A program made the position numbers and the translations under genes. Of a DNA stretch of 64,000 bases, positions 1-7,185 are shown in pieces (position 1 is the first letter of the stretch; the number at the start of each line of letters is the position of its first letter). The DNA is from Chitinophaga japonensis (GTDB lineage: Bacteria; Bacteroidota; Bacteroidia; Chitinophagales; Chitinophagaceae), in the NCBI RefSeq assembly GCF_007830125.1, contig NZ_VLLG01000002.1:382985-446984 (forward strand), given 5' to 3'. Below the pieces are notes generated by a model, which was not told the origin of the DNA, searched no databases, and saw only the letters and a program-made list of their open reading frames with translations.

Positions 1-513
1 CTTCTCATCGGTCACCCGACCGCGTACCACTACCTGCTCATCGCCCCTGGCGGCAGCCGCCAGTTGCCCGGCATTGTTGTTGCCGGCCCTGAGGCGGTAG
101 ATCACGATCTTTTCTTTCAGCACCTGGTAACCAAAACCGGTTTCGGACAGTATCCTTGTCAGCACCGCAGCTACTGTTCTGTCCCTGAACGTAGCGGTAA
201 TTCTTTTGCGGGACCTTCTCAGTTCCAGCGCATCGTACATAAAACGGGCATTGAGCGCGCCCTCTATTTTCTGCACGGCGCCAAACAGGTCATCGTTGCT
301 CAGCGTTACAGATATTTTCTTCTCTGTAAGGTTTTCCACCTGGGCAAAGACCCAATGCGGGAGCAGGCATATCACCAAGCCTGCTATCAGCATACCTCCC
401 CGCCGTTGTATGCTGTTGCCCCCATTTGTAAAAAGTGTTTTTTTCCGGTACATATTTTTGTTATCTGGTTGTTTTGCGATTGGTTGTTTTATGCTTTGTT
501 CATTTTTGCGCAT
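1..513 (-). CDS. SusC/RagA-type TonB-dependent outer-membrane receptor, N-terminal part (cut by left edge)
   Basis: This minus-strand frame is open from the ATG at 513 to the window edge (171 codons). It starts MRKNEQSIKQ and has a membrane segment ending in a signal-peptidase-like WVFAQ site. An STN (secretin/TonB short N-terminal) domain follows, roughly residues 65-150, ending KEKIVIYRLRAG. At the edge it reads VVVRGRVTDEK, the start of the carboxypeptidase-regulatory-like domain that precedes the plug in SusC proteins. A second in-frame ATG at 453 is possible. The STN domain is the extension that touches FecR anti-sigma factors, which fits the FecR gene 71 nt upstream. The substrate cannot be told because plug and barrel lie outside the window. 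Confidence 0.88.
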   Translation of the reverse strand, partial: MRKNEQSIKQPIAKQPDNKNMYRKKTLFTNGGNSIQRRGGMLIAGLVICLLPHWVFAQVENLTEKKISVTLSNDDLFGAVQKIEGALNARFMYDALELRRSRKRITATFRDRTVAAVLTRILSETGFGYQVLKEKIVIYRLRAGNNNAGQLAAAARGDEQVVVRGRVTDEK

Positions 514-584
514 ACGATGTCCTGTCCCATTGATCCCAATGAAAAAATTGATTGTCTGAATATTTGCAAGGTTCCGGCTGTTGC

Positions 585-1559
585 TTATGGATAGGCTACA
601 GTAATAACTCCTGTTGCTGTCCGTTCCCAATGTATCCCTGTGGTCAGTGCCAGGGCTGTCATCATATCGTCCAAACTGTCGTTATTGGTAAAATCGCCGG
701 AGAACTGTTTGCCGGACGGTCCGGCGGGCAGTTCCAGCGCTACATTCCACTTTTGTGCGATCACTTTTAACACCTGTTCCAGCGGCGCTTCCGTAAAGGA
801 CAGGCTATGCTGTGTCCAGGCCATTACCTGCTGCGCGTCTACGGGTTGCAGGCTGGCTTTCCGGGATTGCTTGTTATACAGTACCTGCAGGCCGGGCTTT
901 AATTCCGCCAGGGGCTGCTCATCCGCGGCTACCCTTACCCTGCCCGTCACTACGCTTACGGTGGCCTGGGCCGGCTGCTCATTCACTACGAACGAGGTGC
1001 CCAGTACGGTAATGTCCAGGGAAGCAGTATGTACAATGAAGGGCTTCTCCCCGTCTTTGGCTACTTCAAAAAATGCGCTTCCTTCCAGGTTCACGGAGCG
1101 CTGGCCGCCCCGGTACGCCACGGGGTAGCTGATGGAGGCGCCGGTGTTCAGGATCACCAGGGTCTGGTCCGGCAGTTGCACCCTTTTTATTTCATAGGGC
1201 CCGGCTTTGACGATCCGGCGGGCTACGGGGGCGATATTGTCGGCCAGTTGGTAGCGGAACACCCATCCCAGCGCACCGGTGGTGGCCACGATGATGAGCG
1301 CGGCGGCTACGCGCACAAAACGCCCGGAAAGGCTACGGAGCAGGCCACGGCCGGTCGGCGGTGCGGCGGCTTCCGGCCGGGTGATGGCCTGCAGCCTGGG
1401 CAGCAATTTAGCGGCAATGATCCTTCTGCGCTCTTCCGTCAACTGGTAATCATTGCTTTCCGTTTGCCGGAACCATTGCTCTACCAGCGCCAGATCCTCA
1501 TCGGTGGCCTGACCGTTCAGGTAGCGCTGTATGACCTTTTCAAATCCGTTTATGTCCAT
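585..1559 (-). CDS. FecR-family anti-sigma factor
   Basis: The 324-residue protein has a cytoplasmic N-terminal part that would bind an ECF sigma factor, one membrane segment at about 83-101, a FecR domain at about 122-212 and a C-terminal DUF4974-like region (about 250-320). It would hold a sigma factor inactive until the STN domain of the neighbouring SusC signals substrate binding. It lies directly upstream of that SusC. The expected sigma gene is not adjacent: the nearest one on this strand is at 3557-4150, with four opposite-strand genes in between. Family assignment is secure; pairing with that sigma is inferred. Confidence 0.92.
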   Translation of the reverse strand: MDINGFEKVIQRYLNGQATDEDLALVEQWFRQTESNDYQLTEERRRIIAAKLLPRLQAITRPEAAAPPTGRGLLRSLSGRFVRVAAALIIVATTGALGWVFRYQLADNIAPVARRIVKAGPYEIKRVQLPDQTLVILNTGASISYPVAYRGGQRSVNLEGSAFFEVAKDGEKPFIVHTASLDITVLGTSFVVNEQPAQATVSVVTGRVRVAADEQPLAELKPGLQVLYNKQSRKASLQPVDAQQVMAWTQHSLSFTEAPLEQVLKVIAQKWNVALELPAGPSGKQFSGDFTNNDSLDDMMTALALTTGIHWERTATGVITVAYP

Positions 1560-1614
1560 TCAGGGCGTCTTTATATATAAGTCCGGTAAAAATGCTTTTT
1601 AACCATAGGGGAAT

Positions 1615-1631
1615 GTTAAGCAATTATTAAG
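1615..1631 (-). promoter_or_regulatory. Recurrent GTTAAG-type upstream motif, copy 1 (upstream of FecR)
   Basis: On the plus strand this reads GTTAAGCAATTATTAAG, 55 nt upstream of the FecR start. Nearly the same 17-mer stands at 4168-4184 and 16310-16326, each time upstream of a minus-strand gene and in the same orientation. A shared promoter or operator is the likely reading, but no function has been shown. Confidence 0.5.
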
Positions 1632-1660
1632 TGATGCAGATCTGCCGGCAGGACAAGAGG

Positions 1661-1690
1661 AAATTGCTGTTGGGGAACAGCAAATGGGGG
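1661..1690. repeat. Solo copy of the AAATTG-family inverted repeat
   Basis: The arms AATTGCTGTT (1662-1671) and AACAGCAAAT (1676-1685) flank a GGGG loop, with one mismatch between them, and a G-run follows. The arm sequence is the one repeated in the array at 32248-32600. This copy lies just outside the promoter of the methyltransferase, at the edge of the block that separates sigma and FecR. Confidence 0.65.
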
Positions 1691-1733
1691 CTCCCAACCC
1701 CGGCGAGGCAGTCAGACAGCTTTAGATTTTCTC

Positions 1734-1741
1734 TACATTTG
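1734..1741 (+). promoter_or_regulatory. Bacteroidota -7 promoter element (TACATTTG)
   Basis: TACATTTG is an exact match to the TAnnTTTG consensus and ends 18 nt before the ATG at 1760. Because it lies downstream of the more distal ATG at 1631, it argues for 1760 as the real start of the methyltransferase. No clear -33 TTTG box is visible. Confidence 0.6.
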
Positions 1742-1759
1742 TTAGAGGATTCCGCCAAT

Positions 1760-2359
1760 ATGGAAAACGAAAAAAACAACGCTTTTAAAGCATACAATGT
1801 CATCGCCGACTGGTTTTCTGAAAACCGGTACCAGGGAGTAATGGAGCAAGCCTACCTTGACAGCCTGGTTGAGATCACAGGCAAGGGAGCGGACGTGCTG
1901 GATCTTGGCTGCGGAACCGGGGCGCCCATCATGAGATACCTGTTAAGCAAGGGAATGCAGGTAACGGGGGTGGATGCCAGCTACCGCATGCTGGACATTG
2001 CAAAGAAAAATCTTCCATCCGCGGATTTTGTACAGGCAGATATGCGCCGACTTTCATTAAGCCGTAAATTTGACGCCATTATTGCATGGCACAGCCTCTT
2101 CCACCTTCCCCCTGAAGATCAGCCTCCGATGTTCCAGGTATTTAAAAGCCATTTGAATAGCAAGGGCGTGTTATTGTTCACTTCAGGCACCGCATACGGT
2201 GAGACCTGGGTAATGAACGGGGGAATAAACCTGTTTCACGGCTCGCTGGATACCCATCAATACCAGTCACTGCTTGAAGCCCATGGTTTCCGCATACTGT
2301 TATACAGGGAAGGCGATCCTGCGTGTGGTAACGCCAATGTCTGGATGGCGCAATTGTAA
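1760..2359 (+). CDS. Class I SAM-dependent methyltransferase
   Basis: The protein of about 199 residues carries a clear Rossmann SAM-binding motif I (VLDLGCGTGAPI), then a GVDAS acidic loop and the motif QADMRRLSL, so it is a class I methyltransferase of the small-molecule (UbiE/BioC-like) type. The frame is open back to an ATG at 1631, but that extra stretch encodes the repeat at 1661-1690 and overlaps the promoter, so the start at 1760 (MENEKNNAFKAYN) is preferred. The substrate is unknown. It is the first of four plus-strand genes lying between a sigma factor and a FecR gene. Confidence 0.85.
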   Translation: MENEKNNAFKAYNVIADWFSENRYQGVMEQAYLDSLVEITGKGADVLDLGCGTGAPIMRYLLSKGMQVTGVDASYRMLDIAKKNLPSADFVQADMRRLSLSRKFDAIIAWHSLFHLPPEDQPPMFQVFKSHLNSKGVLLFTSGTAYGETWVMNGGINLFHGSLDTHQYQSLLEAHGFRILLYREGDPACGNANVWMAQL

Positions 2360-2392
2360 AAGCAATTATTTAACCTTACAAGGGCACCTTAC

Positions 2393-2797
2393 ATGGCTAA
2401 AACAGCGATTTCCGGCATTGCGCCATTCTTTATCGTAAAGCATGTTCCCACCGCGCTGAGGTTTTATCGCGACCGCCTCGGGTTCGACATCACGTTCCAG
2501 GGACCCAGCGAAGACGATATCTTCTTCGGCATTGTCCAACGGGGTGCGGCAATGATCATGCTGAAAGACATTGGTGTCGATCCCGTACCGAACTACACAC
2601 GGGATATCAAAAAAGGTATTGCCCGCTGGGACGCTTACCTTCATGTCCCGGATCCTGACGCGCTGGCGGCAGAATTCTCGTCACGCAATGTCGGGTTCTT
2701 TCAACCACTCATGGACAGTGATGATGGTTTGCGGGGATTTGAAATTAAAGACGCCGACGGATATGTATTGTTCTTCGGGCGCACGCTGGATGGATAG
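2393..2797 (+). CDS. VOC (glyoxalase/bleomycin-resistance/dioxygenase fold) protein
   Basis: The 134-residue protein shows the VOC pattern: FFIVKHVPTALRFYRDRLGFD at the start, with a second half ending GFEIKDADGYVLFFGR, in which a metal-type glutamate would lie. Members of this fold include glyoxalases, drug-binding resistance proteins and dioxygenases, and this one has no feature that picks between them. It follows the methyltransferase by 33 nt and probably shares its transcript. Confidence 0.85.
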   Translation: MAKTAISGIAPFFIVKHVPTALRFYRDRLGFDITFQGPSEDDIFFGIVQRGAAMIMLKDIGVDPVPNYTRDIKKGIARWDAYLHVPDPDALAAEFSSRNVGFFQPLMDSDDGLRGFEIKDADGYVLFFGRTLDG

Positions 2798-2855
2798 CCG
2801 GCCCAAACCCGTTAATGTTACATGTTTTTAGTATTTTTATGGAAAATAAGCCTGT

Positions 2856-3092
2856 ATGATCAGAACAACACTCACACCGCAGAATACAGATTTGCACCTG
2901 TCTATTCCTAAGGACTATGTAGGCAAGCAAATTGAAGTGTTGCTATATGCTACTGATGAGTTACAACAAGCGCCACCCGTTAAAAATACGTTAGCCAAAC
3001 TTAGGGGAGCGCTTAAACTTACCAATGATCAGTACAACAATCTTCAGCAACACATAAAAGATATTCGTAACGAATGGAACAGGGCTATTTGA
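2856..3092 (+). CDS. Antitoxin of a PIN-domain toxin-antitoxin pair
   Basis: This 78-residue protein begins MIRTTLTPQNTDLHLSIPKDYVG, a start pattern common to small Bacteroidota antitoxins, in which the first half would form a beta-type DNA-binding dimer. The C-terminal half is charged and helical, suited to wrapping the toxin. It overlaps the toxin gene by 19 nt, which indicates translational coupling. The local sequence is clearly AT-richer than the flanking operons. The antitoxin role rests mainly on the toxin next door. Confidence 0.75.
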   Translation: MIRTTLTPQNTDLHLSIPKDYVGKQIEVLLYATDELQQAPPVKNTLAKLRGALKLTNDQYNNLQQHIKDIRNEWNRAI

Positions 3093-3457
3093 TTGACACC
3101 AATACAGTTATCGATTTCTTAGATAATAAGCTCCCGGAAAAAGCAGCCGTTTTAGTTGAAAACCTGGTTCCACAGATCTCAGTCATTACCCGTATGGAAC
3201 TACTGGCCTGGCCCCAGGCAAATGAGCAACAGCTACAGGTACTCCAGGCTTTTATTACCGTATGCAATGTACTTACACTGGATGAAGCAGTAATTGTTAA
3301 GGCTATAGAGCTCAGGAAGACGTATCGCATAAAACTCCCTGACGCCATTATTGCAGCAACCGCTGTTGTCTGGAATTTAACCTTGATTAGTCGCAATATC
3401 GCAGATTTTAAAAATATACAGGGCTTACAAATTGTTAATCCGCATGAACTAGCCTAA
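3074..3457 (+). CDS. PIN-domain ribonuclease toxin (VapC type)
   Basis: The 127-residue protein has the four acidic PIN positions expected of a Mg-dependent RNase: D8 in YLIDTNTVIDF, E42 in ITRMELLAW, D90 in KLPDAIIAA and D111 in NIADF. Length and spacing match VapC toxins. GC content is low: 20 of 60 bases in 3361-3420 are G or C, against 37 of 60 in 5221-5280. Together with the small antitoxin it forms a complete type II module, probably acquired. Confidence 0.9.
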   Translation: MEQGYLIDTNTVIDFLDNKLPEKAAVLVENLVPQISVITRMELLAWPQANEQQLQVLQAFITVCNVLTLDEAVIVKAIELRKTYRIKLPDAIIAATAVVWNLTLISRNIADFKNIQGLQIVNPHELA

Positions 3458-3556
3458 AGGATATTACCGGCCATTCACCACAGCATTCATCCGATCATTT
3501 GCCGTAACATTCCCGCTGCCTTTTTCCCGTTTTAGTAACCTGTGCAGATCTTTAGC

Positions 3557-4150
3557 TCAAAAGAAACAAAACAACATGGCGTGCTGAAGGGATTTTTTCA
3601 GCCTTTTCCTGGCCAGGCCCAACTGGTTGCGCACGGTTTGCTCGGAAAGAGAAAGGGATTTGGCAATGTCCGCTACTGTGCGGTGCTGCTCAATATATAA
3701 CAGATACACTTCGCGCATTTTGCCGGGGAGGGATTGTATCTCCTGTTTCAGGATCGTTTCCAGCTCTTTGGTGATCACCACTTCCGAGGCATTGTTTACG
3801 GCGGGCAGCAGGGTTTCCCGCACCTGTTCCAGCTTCTGCGGGTTTTGCAGCATGGCGGCCACCTGGTTGATCACCTTATACTTGACGGCGGAAAAAAGGT
3901 AGGCCTTGAAATTGTCTCCCCTGATCTCCAGGGAATGGCGCCGGGCCCAGAGGCTGGCGAATACTTCCTGCACCACATCGGCTGCATCTTCTTCTGATCC
4001 CAGGCGCTTCATGGCAAATACGAACAACTGCTCCCACAGGCGGAGATAAAGCATTTCAAAAGCAAGGGCATCATCCTGCTGAATGCGCTGCAGTAGTTCC
4101 ATATCAGTTAATTCCGCGATGCTCATATTGAAGCAGTAAAAGTAGGCCAA
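3557..4150 (-). CDS. ECF-type RNA polymerase sigma factor (Bacteroidota sigma-70 family)
   Basis: The 197-residue protein has sigma region 2 (about 25-95, EDAADVVQEVFASLW) and region 4 (about 135-190, ending in the helix-turn-helix LSLSEQTVRNQLGLARKRL). It lacks regions 1 and 3, as in ECF factors. The ATG at 4126 (MSIAELTDMELL) is a likelier start than the one at 4150. It lies only 35 nt downstream of the phosphodiesterase gene that ends the polyol operon, so some readthrough is possible. It normally would be followed by FecR, which here is about 2 kb away. Confidence 0.92.
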   Translation of the reverse strand: MAYFYCFNMSIAELTDMELLQRIQQDDALAFEMLYLRLWEQLFVFAMKRLGSEEDAADVVQEVFASLWARRHSLEIRGDNFKAYLFSAVKYKVINQVAAMLQNPQKLEQVRETLLPAVNNASEVVITKELETILKQEIQSLPGKMREVYLLYIEQHRTVADIAKSLSLSEQTVRNQLGLARKRLKKSLQHAMLFCFF

Positions 4151-4167
4151 GCCATGGAAACTTCTAT

Positions 4168-4184
4168 GTTAAGCGATTATTAAC
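4168..4184 (-). promoter_or_regulatory. Recurrent GTTAAG-type upstream motif, copy 2 (upstream of sigma factor)
   Basis: The plus strand reads GTTAAGCGATTATTAAC, an imperfect palindrome (GTTAA-N7-TTAAC) squeezed between the stop of the phosphodiesterase and the sigma start. It differs from copy 1 at two bases. Its position would allow the sigma factor its own promoter. Confidence 0.5.
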
Positions 4185-4185
4185 T

Positions 4186-5112
4186 TTAACGCAGGCCAAA
4201 GAACCGCTGCTTGCTGCTGCCGGACGGTACCAGGGACTGTATTGCTTCCGCTGCCTCTATGGAACGATCGGCCTCTATCAGGCTGGCGCCATCCCGGATA
4301 ATGGCCTGGTAAGCGGCGGCGCGCTCCGCAGCATCGGGCAGCTTGTCATACGTGGGCGCGGCAGAGATCATGCACATTACGCCCCGCTGGTGGAGCTGCT
4401 CATACAGGGGCTGCAGCTCCGGCTTGTTATGCGGCCCCACATAGGCCATGATATGCGTCCAGGGAATACCCAGCGCTTCATACTCCTGCAGGGCTTTTGG
4501 TGTTTTCACAAAGGCTTCAAATACAATTTCCGGGTTACGGTCATGGTAGAATTTCGCTTCCCCGGCGTTATGTACTGTTACCATTATATGCCCTTCCGCA
4601 TGATGATCCCTGATGATTTTGGCCGTCATTTCAAAAGGTACATCTTTTTTGTCGAGTATCAGCACGGTTTTCCCCTTGCTCCAGCGGATGGCCTCTTCCA
4701 AGGTGGGAATGCGGTAAGAGGTCACCTTGCCTTCCACATCCTTTAACTGCAACTGTTTCAGCTCCGCCAGGGTGTAGTCGCTTACCTTACCGGTGCCGGT
4801 GGTGGTACGGTCCAGGGTGGCGTCGTGCATCAGTACGATCACGCTGTCTTTGGTCAGGCGCGGGTCTATCTCAAAAGTAGCGGGCGTATGACGCAGGGTG
4901 TTCTCAAAGGCCTCGATGCTGTTCTCGGGGTATCCTTTGTTCACGCCGCCCCGGTGCCCGCTGATGAAAGGGATGTCATGCCCGGTGTATCTGAAGAAGG
5001 CGCGCAGCTCTTTTGCATTTTTGATATTAAGCACGTGCAGTTGGCCGGGTTGCGCCTGCGTACAGGCATTGCAGGCCATGATGATGACGAGGGCCAGTAA
5101 GTTCTTATACAT
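4186..5112 (-). CDS. Glycerophosphodiester phosphodiesterase-family lipoprotein
   Basis: From the ATG at 5112 the protein (about 308 residues) starts with a lipoprotein-type signal (MYKNLLALVIIMACNAC). The GDPD active-site set follows: ISGHRGG, YPENSIEAF, TFEIDPRLTKD and LMHDATLDRTT. It would hydrolyse a phosphodiester outside the cytoplasm, though some family members in sugar operons have other roles. An upstream in-frame ATG at 5154 lies inside the previous gene. The preceding stop at 5114 is 1 nt away, so this is the last gene of the operon. Confidence 0.87.
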   Translation of the reverse strand: MYKNLLALVIIMACNACTQAQPGQLHVLNIKNAKELRAFFRYTGHDIPFISGHRGGVNKGYPENSIEAFENTLRHTPATFEIDPRLTKDSVIVLMHDATLDRTTTGTGKVSDYTLAELKQLQLKDVEGKVTSYRIPTLEEAIRWSKGKTVLILDKKDVPFEMTAKIIRDHHAEGHIMVTVHNAGEAKFYHDRNPEIVFEAFVKTPKALQEYEALGIPWTHIMAYVGPHNKPELQPLYEQLHQRGVMCMISAAPTYDKLPDAAERAAAYQAIIRDGASLIEADRSIEAAEAIQSLVPSGSSKQRFFGLR

Positions 5113-5113
5113 G

Positions 5114-5710
5114 TCAGAATTTTGAATTAAGGTGTTGTAAGGTAAAATCCCCATTGGTGCTGAGGGTAAATACGGTGATGGATGCGTTGTCCTGCACCAG
5201 CATACGGTAATGCTTCAGCGGCATGCCCAGCTTGTAGGCCAGGTACAGGCGGTTCACGCCGTTATGCGCTGCTACCAGCACATTGCCGGCCGGATGCCGC
5301 TGCAGCAGCTCCCGGAAAAAATCGTCTACCCTGGTTACGATCTCCATACCGGTTTCCCCAGTGCCGCCGGCGCGGTGAATGGCGGGGTTGTTCATCCAGT
5401 TATGCCACAGTTGCGGGTTCTCCGCGATGAACTCCTCCTTTGTTTTCCGTTCCCAGCCGCCAAAGTCCGCTTCTACCAGGCGGGGGTCTTTGATGGCTTC
5501 CCGCCCGCCGGCGATGCAGGCAGTGGTAAAAGCCCTTTCCAGCGGGGAAGCATATACGGCTTCAAACGGAATATCCTTTAACTGTTCGCGCACCGCTTCG
5601 GCCTGCCGGATGCCTTTTTCCGTAAGGGAAATATCCGAACGGCCGCAGTAGCGGTTGTTGTCTGCGTTCCAGGCGGTTTGCCCGTGGCGTAGTAAAAAAA
5701 TGTTAAGCAT
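5114..5710 (-). CDS. Histidine phosphatase (phosphoglycerate-mutase-like superfamily)
   Basis: The 198-residue protein has the catalytic LLRHGQTAWN motif near the N-terminus, the YASPLERA segment and the second histidine in VAAHNGVNR. It would dephosphorylate a small phosphorylated compound through a phosphohistidine intermediate. Its start overlaps the ribulokinase-like gene by 8 nt, so it is translated with the kinases. A phosphatase in the same operon as two kinases suggests it removes a phosphate from a later intermediate or clears a toxic sugar phosphate. Confidence 0.9.
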   Translation of the reverse strand: MLNIFLLRHGQTAWNADNNRYCGRSDISLTEKGIRQAEAVREQLKDIPFEAVYASPLERAFTTACIAGGREAIKDPRLVEADFGGWERKTKEEFIAENPQLWHNWMNNPAIHRAGGTGETGMEIVTRVDDFFRELLQRHPAGNVLVAAHNGVNRLYLAYKLGMPLKHYRMLVQDNASITVFTLSTNGDFTLQHLNSKF

Positions 5711-7166
5711 ATGTGTGATGCGGAATGTATCCTTTTTGTTGCAGCGTTTGTATAAATTCCTGGTAATGCGCTTCGTAATCCGTTGCCAGCGCCGGTTCCG
5801 GCCGCACTTCCTTTTCCACCTGCGTCATGGCGGCAGCGGCTTCCATGATGGAGGAAAAGCAGGTTTTGGAAGCAGCCAGGATAGCCGCACCCATTGCGCC
5901 GGTAACGTGCTTCATTTTATACAGCGGCAGGTTCAGCACATTGCTGCGAATGCGCAGCCAGGCATCGCTGTTGCTGGCGCCGCCCGCGGTATACACGGCC
6001 TTCACCGCTTCGCCGCTGAGTTGCCGGATCCTGGCATAGGCATAGCGCTCAATACAGGCCACGCCTTCCATACCGGCGGCCAAGCGTTCGGCCGTGGAAA
6101 GGCCCGGCGCTTCAAACCCGCGCGCCTGCGGCGCTACAAAGGGGAAACGCTCGCCCTCCTGCAGCAGGGGCCAGGATAAATGCCCGCTGGGGATCAGCGC
6201 TGCGGCCGCTGTTTCCAGTGCCGCCAGGTTTCCGCTGAACTGGCGGCTGATCCAGTCTGCGCCCGTGTTGCTGGCGCCGCCGGGCATCCAGTAACCTTCC
6301 GGGTGGCGGTGGCAGTACAGGCTGCCGGACGGGTCGTGGATAAAAGCGGTGGTCACGCCTTTTACCACCAGCGTAGTGCCAATGGTGGTGTTCCAGTCGC
6401 CGGGCTTAACGGCGCCGGAGGCGATCTGCGAGGCGCAGCCATCCGTCATGCCGGCCACTACCATCACATCGTCCGGGAGGCCCAGGCTGGCGGCCAGGGC
6501 CGGGTCCAGCGCCCCTACCGGCGTACCGGAGGGCACTACCTGCTGCAGCCATTGCTGCTGCAAAGGCAGTTGCTGCCAGATGTAAGCCGGCCAGCATTTG
6601 CGCTGTACATCATAGCCGGATTTCAGGGCGTTGGTAAGGTCCGTTACATCATAGCGGCCGGACAGCCTGCCGGTAATGAAGTCCGCTGCATGGATGAACT
6701 TGTACAGGCGGCCGGCCTGCCCGGGGTGCCTGTTGATGAACCACAACATTTTCGGCAGACCGCTGGAAGTATTAAAAGCCGTATACCCCTCCGGGTTATA
6801 TGCAAGGGCCGCCTCCCGGCAGATGCGGCCTTCTTCCACCTGCCGCCCGTCGCTGTACATAATAGCGGGATGCAGGGGCTGGTGATCGTGATCGATGGGA
6901 ATGATGGTGCCGGATGTGGAGGTAACGGCCATCGCCCGGATATGCCGGAGGTCCGTATGCCGGGCCACATCTTTCAATAGCTGCTGCAGCGAGCGCAGGC
7001 AGGCAGCCCACCAGTCCGGCGGCGACTGCTCTTCCCGCGACTGCGCGCTGAGCGGGAAACTTTCCTCCCGGCTGCCCAACAGTTGGCCCCGGGCATCCGC
7101 CAATACCACCCGCGCGCCCTGCGTGCCTACATCTATCCCTATAAAACAGGCGTGATCGTCGTGCAT
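5703..7166 (-). CDS. FGGY-family carbohydrate kinase, D-ribulokinase-like
   Basis: The 487-residue protein has the FGGY N-terminal nucleotide loop (FIGIDVGTQGARVVLAD), the motif TSTSGTIIPIDH and the C-terminal ATP site (VYTAGGASNSDAW). The segments SGLPKMLWFINR, TNALKSGYD and GYWMPGGASNTG resemble, from memory, the SePSK / plant XK1 group shown to phosphorylate D-ribulose. The substrate would then be D-ribulose or a close ketose. The next gene upstream (7186) is 19 nt away and is a different FGGY kinase, so the operon carries two kinases of separate subfamilies. Confidence 0.85.
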   Translation of the reverse strand: MHDDHACFIGIDVGTQGARVVLADARGQLLGSREESFPLSAQSREEQSPPDWWAACLRSLQQLLKDVARHTDLRHIRAMAVTSTSGTIIPIDHDHQPLHPAIMYSDGRQVEEGRICREAALAYNPEGYTAFNTSSGLPKMLWFINRHPGQAGRLYKFIHAADFITGRLSGRYDVTDLTNALKSGYDVQRKCWPAYIWQQLPLQQQWLQQVVPSGTPVGALDPALAASLGLPDDVMVVAGMTDGCASQIASGAVKPGDWNTTIGTTLVVKGVTTAFIHDPSGSLYCHRHPEGYWMPGGASNTGADWISRQFSGNLAALETAAAALIPSGHLSWPLLQEGERFPFVAPQARGFEAPGLSTAERLAAGMEGVACIERYAYARIRQLSGEAVKAVYTAGGASNSDAWLRIRSNVLNLPLYKMKHVTGAMGAAILAASKTCFSSIMEAAAAMTQVEKEVRPEPALATDYEAHYQEFIQTLQQKGYIPHHTYA

Positions 7167-7185
7167 AAATTTGATTTGTAAATAC

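Noticed and set aside
1615..4184. Target-site duplication of a transposon flanking the accessory block
   Set aside because: The right copy lies beyond the sigma factor rather than at the end of the plus-strand block, a third copy exists at 16310, and no transposase is present; a shared regulatory motif explains the data better.
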